Below are positions 53,601 to 64,000 of a stretch of DNA of 64,000 nt, one piece after another. Within the stretch, counting starts at the first letter, position 1; the number at the start of each line of letters is the position of its first letter. The DNA comes from Acanthopleura granulata (taxonomy: Eukaryota > Mollusca > Polyplacophora > Chitonida > Chitonidae). Where the stretch lies: NCBI GenBank assembly GCA_016165875.1, contig JABBOT010000080.1, forward strand, positions 6,988,759-7,052,758, written 5' to 3'. The position numbers were made by a program, and so were the translations under genes. The notes under the pieces are model-generated. The model did not search any database. It saw nothing but the letters and a program-made list of their open reading frames with translations, and had not been told where the DNA came from.

Positions 53601-53610
53601 TCCTGGAAGT

Positions 53611-54407
53611 AGCGTTTCCATATAATTATACCGACAATGCCAAGCGAAAGAATTTCATACCGTTATAATCAAATGTAGCTCTGTCTTGTAACAGACTAAA
53701 AAATATAATATTGAAACAAAGAATGAGATTATAAAGGAGGGAGTTTAACATTTTGTCAAGTATCACACATAAAACCGCTGAAAAATTAGAAGCTGGTTTC
53801 AAGCTGTTGGCAAAATTTGAACAAACAGCCTTACAGTCCCCGCCAGATCAGTCAAAATAGTGCAAAATCATTACCAGGTGTTCCTTGATCTTCATATGCT
53901 TATAATTTCGGTGTACCATAGAAAAGCATGCTGATGTTACGAGAATATTTGATGTCCGCATTATAAATTGGATTGTTGGAGTTTGAAGTTGACTTTTTCA
54001 CGTGAAAAGAAGTTCAGAAATTGTTAAAAAAAAATTCCTATACTTAACATGGATATGTTATGTAAAACTACAGGAAATTAAGTATTTCAGTTTACTGCAG
54101 GTACAGGAATCAGTTATAGATCAACGCATTACCTCTTTTTTATCAGAGGCTGTAAGCAGTAGATCACATGGGCAATATGTCTACATGGTGGGCTTAAGCC
54201 CTCTTACCACTGCACATGGTACCCAGCAGTCAAGAATTGGGCTATTTGCATTGATATTATGTAAATGTTTATTAAATTTGCTGACAAGACATCATTTTCA
54301 GTACTGATAGACTACTGAGGTCTGAAAACTGCTATTATCATCACTGCATTTTTTTTTTTGACGTAATGATGTTAAGTGGGTGTGTACATTGCTACTTTTG
54401 AATCAAA
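53611..54407. other. Non-coding stretch
   Basis: A T-run lies at 54,350-54,359. No gene or known family recognised. Confidence 0.45.
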
Positions 54408-54487
54408 GGTAATTACGTGTGACCATTTGCCATCACAACCGCACTGTCGTCGCTATACTCTGGTAACTCTCATTGCTGCACTGTGTA
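54408..54487. repeat. Dispersed repeat shared with 42.4 kb
   Basis: Second copy of the block at 42,433-42,502, with GTGTGACCATTTGCC, CGCACTGTCGTCGCT and CTCTCATTGCTGCACTGTG in the same order and orientation. It is immediately followed by a small minisatellite. Confidence 0.5.
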
Positions 54488-54505
54488 CGTGTATTGTTTT
54501 ATCTT

Positions 54506-54650
54506 TATACGGGTGAATCTATGTTGCAATACCTATACACGGGTAATCAATGTTGCAATGCCTATACACCAGTGAATCTATGTAGCATTACCTATATACA
54601 GTGGATCTATGTAGCATTGCCTATGTACGAATGAAACTATGTTGCATTAC
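54506..54650. repeat. ~30 bp minisatellite
   Basis: About four to five diverged tandem units of the form ACACGGGTGAATCTATGTTG plus CAATACCTAT. It starts about 20 bp after the dispersed block at 54,408-54,487. Confidence 0.75.
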
Positions 54651-55143
54651 TTATTTCCAGTAACCTGTTAGCAGTAGAAGAATTGATGAATTTAATTGTA
54701 ACAAGAGTTTTTTGGAGAGGGGGATATTTATTTATTCAACGTGAGAAGGCGTTTCCATTGCCATGGAAACACCAACAGCTCTTTAACATTTGTGCAATGG
54801 CACTTCACCAGTCCACATAAAACGACAGAATATGAAGCTGTTAATTTTCTCTAATGTTGTTTTCAGTTTTGTTTTATCTACAGGAAAAGTATTCAAATAT
54901 ACTGCTGTAATCATAAACTTATTTCCATTCAGGTAAAAAGACTTCCTCTTTGTACACGCTATCTTACAATTTACCCTTTTTTTCTCATTGTGAAATTCCC
55001 CACACATCCTTTGGTTTAATTAGAGACTAAAATTCGTCCTTGTATAGGCGTGTAAGGAGTAATTTGCCCATTCTATAGAAATCCATTCAGCGATGACAGC
55101 ACGACACAAGTGGCCATTCCTCTCTCAACATCTTGTGCGCAGA
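54651..55143. other. Non-coding spacer
   Basis: AT-rich, with no gene or repeat family recognised. Confidence 0.45.
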
Positions 55144-55382
55144 CTCCGTGGCCTTCTGTGATTAGAACGTTCGCCTAGAGGTCGGGAAATCCGGGATGAA
55201 TCCGGAGTAAGGTCAAAACAGGGATGGTACTCAGCACCGAGGGGTTAGAGCGATGAAACAGGGTTGATCGGCCAGGTGGAGGCGGTGTCATGCCTGGTGT
55301 CTTCGGCATTCCAGGGACGCCAGCGGTTTGGCGGCATGGACTCTCACTGGCACCAGAAGACACACTTTATATACGTACTAAA
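55144..55382 (+). mobile_element. SINE-B copy 3, tail-truncated
   Basis: Plus-strand copy with a tRNA-like head (CTCCGTGGCCTTCTGTGATT, then GAACGTTCGCC; B-box-like GGATGAATCC), followed by CAGCACCGAGGGGTTAGAGC, the core GTCATGCCTGGTGTCTTCGG and CACCAGAAGACACA. It stops soon after, lacking the GAGTACGACG tail. Confidence 0.75.
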
Positions 55383-56932
55383 GACGCCTCGTTTGCCCAT
55401 AAGCAGAAAGAGCCATGCATGTGGAACGTTTTTGTTCAGCTAAGTAGCCTATTATGCGGCTTCTCTAAAGTTAATTTAATGGTCACAAGGTGGACCACGG
55501 ATGAATATCGCTAATAACAAATTCACCTTGTAAAAAATTCAACACATGAAGTGCAGATGCATGTACCTGCTGCACCTCATAAGAGGAAGATAAGTATAGT
55601 CTTCGCCATACGGATTGAACGACATCACGAGAGTTGTCGATCTATTTTCATTCCCAAAAGCCGTACGAACAATAAAAGCGGACAATCTACAAATTTCATG
55701 CCCAAAGGTGGCGCTGAACTCACAGTTAATCGTGTTCCCTTCAGCGATTGAAAGATGAGCGTGTTAACAACTCGGCCATGCTGGACCGGCTCCCACACAG
55801 TTTTTTAGATTTTTTTTCTTTTAACAAAAAGTTCTTCAAATAAAAAAAGAAATAGAATCTTTTCAGAGTGTTCAGATTCTTTAATTATCATTCATTTCCT
55901 CTTCAGCGAGAACGAGACATACCACGTGAGTTTCCACCTTTTCACTGAGGTGAGAACTGCTTTCAAAAGGGTGGAAACCGAAGAAAAAATTACGAAACCG
56001 AAGACAAATGAAAAATGTCGTAAATGGGCCACTGTAGGAATAGGCTACTTACATGTAAAACCAGAATGTGTTAAGCAGTCATATGTACTAAGTAAGAGAG
56101 AACTGGCTTCGAACACGTTACGACAGACATAAGAAACTGACCCTTTGCCTCTTACACGTTTTTCAAAACCAGGCGAGAAAAACCCAGGACAACAAGGCTT
56201 TCGAGTTATTAGCTGCCTGATTTCGACACACGGTCTCAGTACGGCGCGATAACACAGAGGCTAGTTCCCGAAGCCGCCGATGTTTACACGAAAGCCGAAG
56301 TTAAGCGGGCCGTGCTAGTATCAATGCTTTACGAACACACAAACAGTGACGACCATATCTCGTTCTGCTGACATTCTCTGTTTTGCCAGACCAGCAGTAT
56401 AACTGGCCTTTCGAATTCCGAGTTGTTGTTGAATTATGGGTACGACATTCCATCTCGAACAGCGAACTGTACATGGGAAATAGGGCGATGAATATTCATG
56501 AAGGTGTATGTGTAAGCTATGTACAGCTCGTCAGTGGTATCTAGGCAAGCCCCGGTTATATGGTCTAGTGCATACATTTGTTATTTACTCCTGCATACGG
56601 GAGTGGAAGATTCAAGAATAAGACTCTAAGGTTCGCGTTGTATACGTTGGTTTATGTTTACCAGTATTTCTGTCATGACATGAAGACAGTGTCACGTGCC
56701 CCCCCCCCCCAGAACCCCCCTATCCTCACCCACCCACCCTAATTTCCACCCCACCTCCCACTTAACGCCAGGAATCCTCAATTCTCCCGGGATGGAGAAT
56801 GTCTGTAAGTTTCCTGTGTTTCCTTTGCTCGGGCCATTTTCCCTTTCCATACAGGAATCAAATTGGGCAGAATCCTGCATACATGCAGTTGGCAGTTACA
56901 TATCTATGAATATCCTGTACTGAAGGTAAATA
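55383..56932. other. Non-coding stretch with a possible tRNA-like SINE head
   Basis: On the minus strand, about 55,690-55,790, ATGGCCGAGTTGTTAACACG resembles a tRNA A-box region and GTGAGTTCAGCGCC a B-box, but no folded tRNA is evident. A poly-C tract lies at 56,700-56,711. Nothing else recognised. Confidence 0.4.
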
Positions 56933-57261
56933 GGACCGTCTCGGTGGCCTGGTGACTAGAGCTTCCGGGATTAACCCCAGATCGGATCGTATCAATGACT
57001 TTATCAATGGGACTTGTTGCTGCCTCGCTCGGCGCTCAGCACTGAGAGTTTAGAGCAAAGAAGCAGGACTCGTGATTTACTCGGTGTCAGAATATGATGT
57101 GACTGGGTGGGGTGTCATGTTTGGTGTCTTTGACATGATGTTCCATTGACGGCAGCACTCGCCCAGCCACAAGAAGACGCAGTACATATATACATTCCTC
57201 TTCGTCATAGGACTGGAAAATTCCTGAGTACGACGTAAATCCCAAACATACTTACTTGCTA
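56933..57261 (+). mobile_element. SINE-B copy 4, full length with target-site duplication
   Basis: Complete plus-strand copy of about 330 bp: head GACCGTCTCGGTGGCCTGGT with a degenerate B-box, GACTTGTTGCTGCCTCGCTC, core GGGGTGTCATGTTTGGTGTC, GCCACAAGAAGACGCAG, and tail GAGTACGACGTAAATCCCAA ending in ACATACTTACTT. The flanking direct repeat AAGGTAAATA occurs at 56,923-56,932 and 57,262-57,271, fixing both boundaries. This is the best reference copy of SINE-B here. Confidence 0.88.
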
Positions 57262-57271
57262 AAGGTAAATA

Positions 57272-58804
57272 TAGAAATATGCTCTGAAAATCCCTACTGG
57301 CCTATACCAAAACACATGCTCATTACACAACATAAGGAGAATGGTTGAGGGAAATTTAATGGATCATTTTTAATTAACAAACTAATAACCTCTTTGAATT
57401 AGCATAATCATATTTAAGCGGAAATGCCATGTTTAAACAAGTATGTGTATATAACGTTTCAGAGAGTAAAGTACACGACCAATATTACACGTATACAGTT
57501 TCCTCTGACCTACAACACTAGTTTGCAAAGGAGCTATACGGCAGAGGGTGAATCTGTATGATGGGAAGTTCCGTTATGAAAGATACGCTAAAACAGACAC
57601 CAGTATAGCATTCCTTAGACATAAAAGGGAAAAAAGTGGACAGAGGGTTGGGGGGGGGGGATGTCAGAATACGTATATAGTACCTAGAACGATTAAGTAT
57701 GATTACCCCCTAACGGTACTAAACGGATGTCGGTGAGAATCTAACTGTGAAATATATGCATTTCCTGTAGATAATTTAAAAACCTTTTCATTTTGCTAAT
57801 TTCCTTTTTCGTACATTCTTTCATTTTTCATTTTACTGATACAGGTATGCATGTAAGGCAATAGCGATATATATGGATCCGTGCAGCCCAAACTCACTGG
57901 TGCAGCATATCTTCGTGGGTAAAGCATTTGTAGATGTGACCGTACGAAGTCATTTCCTTTCCATCGCTTTTATGCGTGTCAGTTCCGCTTGACAGCACAG
58001 CTCTTCATTCTTCCTTCTGTGTAATGTAAGGAATTCCCCCAGGAACGAGTATGCATATTTCGACGTGTCTAATATAATTATAAAAGACCTTGTTTTATGA
58101 CAAGGAATACACAGGAAGCCTGCATGCATGAGGCCAGTAAGCAAGCACGAAAACATGACACCTCAATGACGGTTGAGGCACGTAAGATTTATCTGAAAGT
58201 ATATTTATAACTATCGATATAAAAACATATATATGGTAAACATATATATAGCGGCACAAATATGCATCTTGCGTTAACGGTTGGTTGATTTATCAGGCAA
58301 TGTCTAAGATGACATGGTCATTTCTTTAGCAGAAATAACTTTCCTATATCCCGTTTAGAGAGATACCGTATCATTATCTCCGAGATCTTGACTTTTTACC
58401 GTTATACACATACACGCTTTTTGGTCTCGGCTTTTTTCTGTCATGCACTCATTTTATGCCGACGTGCACATTTTCCAAAATGATAAACAACCTATAGCCC
58501 AAATAAAATGGTATAGATAGTCTCCTCAGACCAGTCCAACATCACACGCATGTAGGCGGAGAAAAAGAAAAAGACAAAGAAGAAACTGTATCCACGCCAA
58601 TGTTTGCATGCACACAAACACATCACACAGTTGTTTACCTTACACACCCGAATTTTCTTTGCATTTTGAGCCGGAGTTGACAGCAAAAAGCGAACCCAAT
58701 TGTGAAAAAGTTCTAGGCCTTGAAACATGTCAACGGCTATAATAAGACATCTCCCTATGCGAATTAAGAGTACAGCGCAATATTACGCACCCCCCCCCCC
58801 CGTG
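57272..58804. other. Non-coding stretch
   Basis: A G tract lies at about 57,646-57,660, a C tract at 58,790-58,800 abuts the next fold-back element, and there are ATAT-rich palindromic bits near 58,225-58,255. No gene recognised. Confidence 0.45.
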
Positions 58805-58954
58805 CAAAAAATCTTGTTTGATAGATGATAGATTGCCTTTCCGTTGATCTAAGAGAATAACTCGTTATCAGGAATGGATTTAATTCGTTGGATTAACGGA
58901 AAGGCAATCCTTCATTCCTCAAATAGCAGATTTAAAGGAAGATGTTTTGAGAGC
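58805..58954. mobile_element. FB1 fold-back element, copy 3
   Basis: Left arm AGATTGCCTTTCCGTTGATC and right arm GGATTAACGGAAAGGCAATC are inverted copies with about two mismatches. Outer termini CAAAAAATCTT and AAGATGTTTTGAG match the family. It is shorter than copies 1 and 2, with a reduced centre. Confidence 0.75.
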
Positions 58955-59876
58955 AATCTAACGCAGGGATATGTAGACTAATTGTACAGGCTTTATAAGG
59001 GATGATAAAATCTAGGTGTTTCGCTATATATCTATGATTTTGTGTGTGTATATACAGATTGTATAGCCAAAAAGCATTGCTATTTATTCATACAAATCAG
59101 ACGTTCACCATGCAAGTGAATATAGCCTACAGGTGTATTTAATTTAAATGTGCCATTCATACAGAAAGGTAATTAATAACTCAACAAAATAATATTCACG
59201 ACGGGGCAACACAGTAATATAATTCCTGCCAAACTAAAATCGCTTTGTTCAAGAACCCTATGAAGCAAAGACTATGTTTCCAAGGAAATGCAAAAAGTTA
59301 TACCAAAAGATTAAAGAAAAAAAAGGAAATGTAATCATAGATGGACTCACAAGGGAAGCGAGACCAGTTTATATTGCCCTCATTCGGACTCTTCCCTGCG
59401 CAGAGGTGTTTTGACAGCTATCCCTGTGCTGACGTCACGACTGCATATAGGTTACTTAATTTATGGATTGATACCTGGACCTTGGGAAAACCGTAGTGTG
59501 AAAGAATATTTACGCTTAAAGTAAAAAGCACAAAATGTTTTTGTAAGTTTTTGACGTTTCCTGAGATATTTCGTTCCATGTATCCCTTGAAAAGCATAAC
59601 TGTAACGAAGATTTTCTGTTCCCTGTATTTTCCTAGTCCTACTGAAAATCTTTTTCGGAAGGTATCCAGTTAACTTCTTCAGAAGAATTTATTCCTATAA
59701 AAGCTGTATTTTTAAAAAAAAAATTTAAAATTACATTTATTCCCAAGCCAAGCAACATAGTTGTGAAATTCAATAAAGGCTCATTCCAATCATTCCAGAT
59801 AGTTTTAAATAGAATGTGCGGTGAAACATATTAATAGGTTGAGACATGAATCTGAATAAACATGTAATATTTTACC
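58955..59876. other. Non-coding spacer between two FB1 copies
   Basis: AT-rich with short frames. Nothing recognised. Confidence 0.45.
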
Positions 59877-60014
59877 TTGAAAAATCTTGACCACAGGGCT
59901 TGCATTTTTGTCGATCTAACTGATTAACTCGTCACTGATTGCGGATAGAGATCTGACGAAAATGCATTCCGTGATCACTCATCACACGGGTTTAAGGGAA
60001 GACTTTTTGTGAGC
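59877..60014. mobile_element. FB1 fold-back element, copy 4, diverged
   Basis: Termini TTGAAAAATCTTGACC and AAGGGAAGACTTTTTGTGAG match FB1 ends. The interior contains TCGATCTAACTGATTAACTC, matching the ATCTAACTGATTA of copy 1. Arms have ATTTTTGTCGATCT against AGATCTGACGAAAAT. It is more diverged than the others. Confidence 0.6.
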
Positions 60015-60800
60015 TAGGGTGTGAGTGAACTCCATAGTGACACGGAAACGGTGTGCCACTTATTTAAAGAGAAATAACTGAAAAAATATAAAGAAGTTAA
60101 AGTTAAAATAAATTTAAATTGCAAATTGAAATTTAACAAAAGCACTTCCAATCTAAACGATATGTAGTACCTCGAATCGATTGACCTAACAATTGACGAT
60201 AAATCTAAGAATTCTGCTGAAACTTCCTTAAATTTTTTCACAACGTGAATGTAAACGTAAGCATCCAATGGTATGTTAATCCTCATGTGTCATTCATACG
60301 AAAGTACTGCGGAAAACCGTGGTGTATACAGGAATGCTAAGGCTGGCTTATCTGTAAGAACACGTATTAGCTTCGTGTTTAACACCACGTATGCCCACTG
60401 ATACAGATGCGAAACCACAGCCGGTATACACGTATATGCAGGTAGGTAATCATCGTGACCACACGTGACCATAGACCCCCCCCTTTCCTCTGACACCACC
60501 ACCACAAACCTTTCCCCTTTAACATTAATATGCTATCTTGTGCCACACTTATGCCACAAGTTAACGCCATGCGTGTACATGCATTTTTGTATGCTGTTTT
60601 TAGAGTCAGGCCTTGAGGCATGCAGGCATGTTATTAAGATGTATAGATACTCGTTCATGAACTGGACATGTATGTATAGGCCAATTTCCAAGACAAACTC
60701 AATAGGAAGTTAGCTTCACCCGTTTCATTGTTAAAAACTATTTAAAGAGGTGCTGAATATATGAATGTATGTTTACGCAAACCTGTAGATACGCTAAAGG
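60015..60800. other. Non-coding stretch
   Basis: Short frames on both strands with no recognisable product. A C-rich patch lies near 60,476-60,485. Confidence 0.45.
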
Positions 60801-60950
60801 TGATTTATTTATTTATTCATCTGTTTATATTTCATTCTTTTATTTCATTTTTGTTTAACGCCATACATAAAGAATTCATAACTTATAAAATGGAGGTCAA
60901 TTTTATAGGTAAAGTAAACCACCGGCCTTTGGCAAGTTACTGACGAACTT
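60801..60950 (-). mobile_element. Degenerate SINE relative
   Basis: A (TTTA)n start, then TTTGTTTAACGCCATAC and CCACCGGCCTTTGGCAAG, similar in layout to the SINE-A tail (GTTTTACGCCGTACTCAAGA) but clearly diverged. The closing phrase parallels 46,664-46,682. Confidence 0.4.
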
Positions 60951-61821
60951 TTACACTTGCTACTTACCGATATATACCCACTTTGAATATAAGACAATGA
61001 GTCTTAAACGAATGTTAGACTGCTTATTATCACGATGGCTCCATTAACAGGTGAGAGCCGGATATCTTCTACAAATCCTCTGCTCAAGACTGGGTTTGAA
61101 TCCGCGCCTGTTGTGTCATAGCGATTGAAAGGCAAGTTCCCAAACCACACGTCCGGGTCCCAGACGGTAAAATAGTGGAACTATACAAGTTACGCTTGAA
61201 AAGCTACAGGACATTGTGTTTAGTGACTAATTGCGTGGTTTTCAGAGAATATATGTCATAATAAATTAATAGTCTCTCCATAAATCCTGCTTCTTTTAAT
61301 TGCACACGTGTTTGCATGATCTAGTTTAATTTTGCCTTTGCACTTATAAACTACATGTTAACAATTTCATAATGGGCCTACGGCCATAGATAAAGCTATA
61401 TACACGAGTGTCATTTGTTTCTTGACATAAGAATATGTTCATAAAATTAGAGCAATGTCAAATCGCTTTTGGGTTTATTAAGTACTTTTTATTTATATAT
61501 TTATAGCAGAGATCATTTCATATAAATCAACGGCACATGTGCTTGGAAATCCACTGGAAATGTCCAATTAAGTTCCATATAATTATCTCTGTGATCCTCA
61601 TTTACCTTGTGCAGTAAAGCGAATCATGCCGGTATATTATAATGAATACTATAAAAAGGCAATCTGATTTTTATCTATATAAAATTATAAATAGATTTGG
61701 TGTAGAAACATTTGTAGAAGCTTGCCCACGAGCCATTCCCTGCGTCATTATATGACACTCAAGGATGCAAGAATAGATTTGGTACTAGAGCCTTTCCTTT
61801 TGGTCATACATGGCCCCTGTA
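60951..61821. other. Non-coding stretch
   Basis: GGGTTTGAATCCGCGCC near 61,090 resembles a tRNA/SINE B-box, without a recognisable A-box partner. The rest is AT-rich. Confidence 0.4.
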
Positions 61822-61836
61822 TGCAGTTGCATTTAT

Positions 61837-62085
61837 TTGATGTATTTATTTGATTGGTGTTTTACGCCGTACTCAAGAATATTTCACTTATACGACGGAG
61901 GCCAGCATTATGCTAGGAGTAAACTGGGCAGAGCCTGGGGGAAACCCACGGCCATCCGCAGGTTGCTGGCAGACCTTCCCACGTGCGGCCGGAGAGGAAG
62001 CCAGCAAGAACTGGTCTTGAACTCACAGCGACCGCATTAGTGGGAGGCTTCTGAGTTATTGGGCTGCGATAGCGCGCTAACCGAC
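61837..62085 (-). mobile_element. SINE-A copy 11 (dimer partner, left)
   Basis: Minus-strand copy nearly complete, ending in the A-box part GCGCGCTAACCGACC without the final GGAGGCCCC. It is flanked by CAGTTGCATTTATTT at 61,822-61,836 and CAGTTGCGTTTATTT at 62,086-62,100, a 15-bp direct repeat with one mismatch. Confidence 0.88.
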
Positions 62086-62094
62086 CAGTTGCGT

Positions 62095-62095
<1 letters not shown>

Positions 62096-62125
<30 letters not shown>

Positions 62126-62128
62126 TGA
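62096..62128. repeat. (TTTA)n tract between two SINE-A copies
   Basis: About eight TTTA units follow directly on the shared CAGTTGCG motif. In minus-strand orientation this is an (AAAT)n tail ending the extended 3' flank of copy 12. Confidence 0.9.
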
Positions 62129-62157
62129 TGTACTGAGCAACATTTAGGAGAAATGGT

Positions 62158-62405
62158 GTTGATTTATTTATTAGATCGGTGTTTTACGCCGTAGTCAAGA
62201 ATATTTCACTTATACGTCGGCGGCCAGCATTACTGTGGGAGGAAACTGGGCAGAGCCCGGGGGAAACCCACGACCATCCGCAAGATGCTTCCCACCTATG
62301 ATGAGGCCAGGATGAGCTGGGCTTGAACTCACAGCGACCTCAATGGTGGGAAGCTTTGGTCATCGCCCTGCGTTAGTGCGCTAACCGACTGAGCCATGGA
62401 GGCCC
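62158..62405 (-). mobile_element. SINE-A copy 12 (dimer partner, right)
   Basis: Minus-strand copy complete at its head (ACCGACTGAGCCATGGAGGC), with a small internal deletion after CCACGACCATCCGCAAG. On the head side it is followed by CAGTTGCGTTTA at 62,407-62,418, the same motif that flanks copy 11. On the tail side it carries about 40 bp also found beside copy 8 at 47.9 kb. Confidence 0.88.
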
Positions 62406-62942
62406 CTCAGTTGCGTTTAGAATGATCCCATAGACATGGTGCCAGTATATTAAAAGACGGTTTTACATGAAGTTTACAGATAGAGGCAAAATAATATTCA
62501 CCTTCTGTATATGATTAACATTCATATTAACAGCTCGCGCTAATTGCCGTGAACGTAGGAGCCTATTATACACAGGCAAGCGTAAATCGACATGTATTTC
62601 GGTGTTTATTCACTGCTAAGTGTTAAGGTGGAAAAAAGTATACATTATTTAAAGATTTAAAAAATTACCAATTGTCGAGAATGAATGGTTGCTACCCGTC
62701 GGCAATAGGCGCATGCAGACCCCATCGCATAAACATAGTCATAGACCTATAATCGGTGGCGTTCATCTGAAAATAATACTGAACAGGGTACTGCGCACTC
62801 TACACAACTCCCACGCAGAGCAAAGTTTCGACTTAAAAGTGAATGGTTAACCAACACGGATATAATGAATCATAATCTCCACGGATTTCCACGCACCTCT
62901 GATATAGCATGCAAACTTTTGAGCATCCATTGTGGATCGCAC
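62406..62942. other. Non-coding spacer
   Basis: No gene or repeat recognised between the SINE dimer and the 43 bp tandem array. Confidence 0.45.
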
Positions 62943-63280
62943 CAGGTCATTGGTGTGCAAGAAACCTTCATGGCAGATTATACTTCAGGTCTATAGTGTG
63001 TAGAAAACTTTTACAGTAGATTGATTGTACTTCTGGTCATTGTTGTGTAGGAAACCTTCACGGTAGGTTGTACTACAGGGCATTGGTGTGTAGGAAACGT
63101 TCATGGTAGATTATACTTCAGGTCACTGGTGGGTAGAAAACCTTCACGGTAGATTGTAGTACGGTTCATTGGTGTGTAGGTCACCTTCACGATAGATTGT
63201 ACCACAGGTCATTGGTGTGTAGGAAACCTTCACGGTAGATTGTACTTCATGTCGCAGTGTGTAGGAAACGTTAATTGTAC
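62943..63280. repeat. 43 bp minisatellite, about 8 units
   Basis: Tandem units contain CATTGGTGTGTAGGAAACCT, TCACGGTAGATTGTAC and a CAGGT joint. Most units are about 43 bp, with local substitutions and a few small indels. No conserved open frame is maintained across units. Confidence 0.9.
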
Positions 63281-64000
63281 ATTAAGTCTTATCAGTGCAT
63301 CTGCCGTATACAAAAATGGTCTCTGCTAGCTATCTTGAAAGGCCAACGTATTGCAGTTGATTTTTGGGTAGAAATTCTTAAATTGGTAAATTTAAAATTT
63401 GTTTGAAATTATTTTAGACTGACATCACGACACGCCATCGCAACTTTGCATTTAATCTATAGAGTATAATGAAGCAGATATATTCATTATCTCTATAAAT
63501 TCATTATATATACACATATTTACGGGACTGTAAGATGCCCCTTGAGGTGTTAATAAAACGTGGGAACTGAAGTGACTTGCACAATTCATTCTTTTCACCA
63601 GCTGGAATTCTTTACTCTATGAGCTGGTTTCAACAAAAGACGCGGACACTTCTCACAAGAGGCTTTATTGTTCTGTTGAGCAAGGAAATGATTCGCGAAC
63701 AAAGAACTCTGACTGGTATAGAAAAACACGGAACGTTTTATGAGTAGTCGGTTGGTGGTGGTGGGAAATCGTACATAGGCTCACTTATGTATGTGTACAA
63801 GACGAGTTAGACAACTGGTAAACGTGTTCTAAGTAAAAGAACATCAAGATGACATCTCGGGGAAACTTTTGTTGCTTTCTATAACTCGTCATAACAGGCA
63901 ACTTTGAGGGCAGTGAAAAAAACAACAACTTATAAAGATAAGCAAAACTGGAAAGTAGCCTCTGTCTCAAAAGGCCTGATTTGGAGGAAAATGTAGGGCA
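63281..64000. other. Non-coding stretch to window end
   Basis: AT-rich with short frames on both strands. Nothing recognised. Confidence 0.45.

Noticed and set aside
61085..61105. Possible tRNA gene from a B-box-like motif
   Set aside because: No matching A-box, acceptor stem or cloverleaf could be drawn around it.
1..64000. Search for a bacterial-type operon, CRISPR array, phage or viral integration
   Set aside because: No adjacent long frames, ribosome-binding sites, regularly spaced repeats or viral protein motifs were seen; the sequence has animal intron and intergenic character throughout.

Overview
This window is animal (metazoan) nuclear DNA, almost entirely non-coding. It has no long open frames (the longest is 173 codons), intron-like AT-rich texture, microsatellites, and dispersed tRNA-derived SINEs and fold-back elements. 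The commonest SINE (called SINE-A here) matches from memory a V-SINE-type element widespread in molluscs and other lophotrochozoans. A bivalve, another mollusc or a related lophotrochozoan is my best guess; species cannot be named from this window. No protein-coding gene could be identified by homology, and no rRNA, functional tRNA, CRISPR array or prokaryotic feature was seen.

Layout: positions 1 to about 40,060 are a repeat-poor block whose + strand looks enriched in A and C. It holds only three SINE-A copies (17.3, 29.3 and 37.0 kb), one degenerate ~30 bp tandem array (8.8-9.2 kb), some decayed coding-like blocks (5.4-6.7 kb) and a weak candidate exon (34.0 kb). Positions about 39,800-40,710 are CpG-rich and carry promoter-like signals for leftward transcription: a TATA-like box, a GC-box-like motif, a YY1-like site, and three good minus-strand splice donors that end short exon candidates. 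The simplest reading is the 5' end of a minus-strand gene whose long first intron(s) fill much of the left 40 kb, with later exons outside the window or unrecognised.

Positions about 40,710-64,000 look intergenic and are repeat-dense. They hold nine more SINE-A copies or fragments, four copies of a second tRNA-derived SINE (SINE-B), four copies of a small fold-back family (MITE-like, called FB1), a separate ~490 bp fold-back with ~170-185 bp arms, another fold-back at 49.4 kb, and several minisatellites. Two observations stand out. One is a pair of SINE-A copies 14 kb apart that share about 40 bp of sequence beyond the normal SINE tail (transduction-like). The other is a SINE-A dimer at 61.8-62.4 kb punctuated by three copies of the same target-site motif.

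No new molecular system (defence, biosynthetic or similar) is visible. The interest lies in mobile-element structure and in the putative promoter boundary. All similarity statements were made by eye, without computed alignments or database searches.
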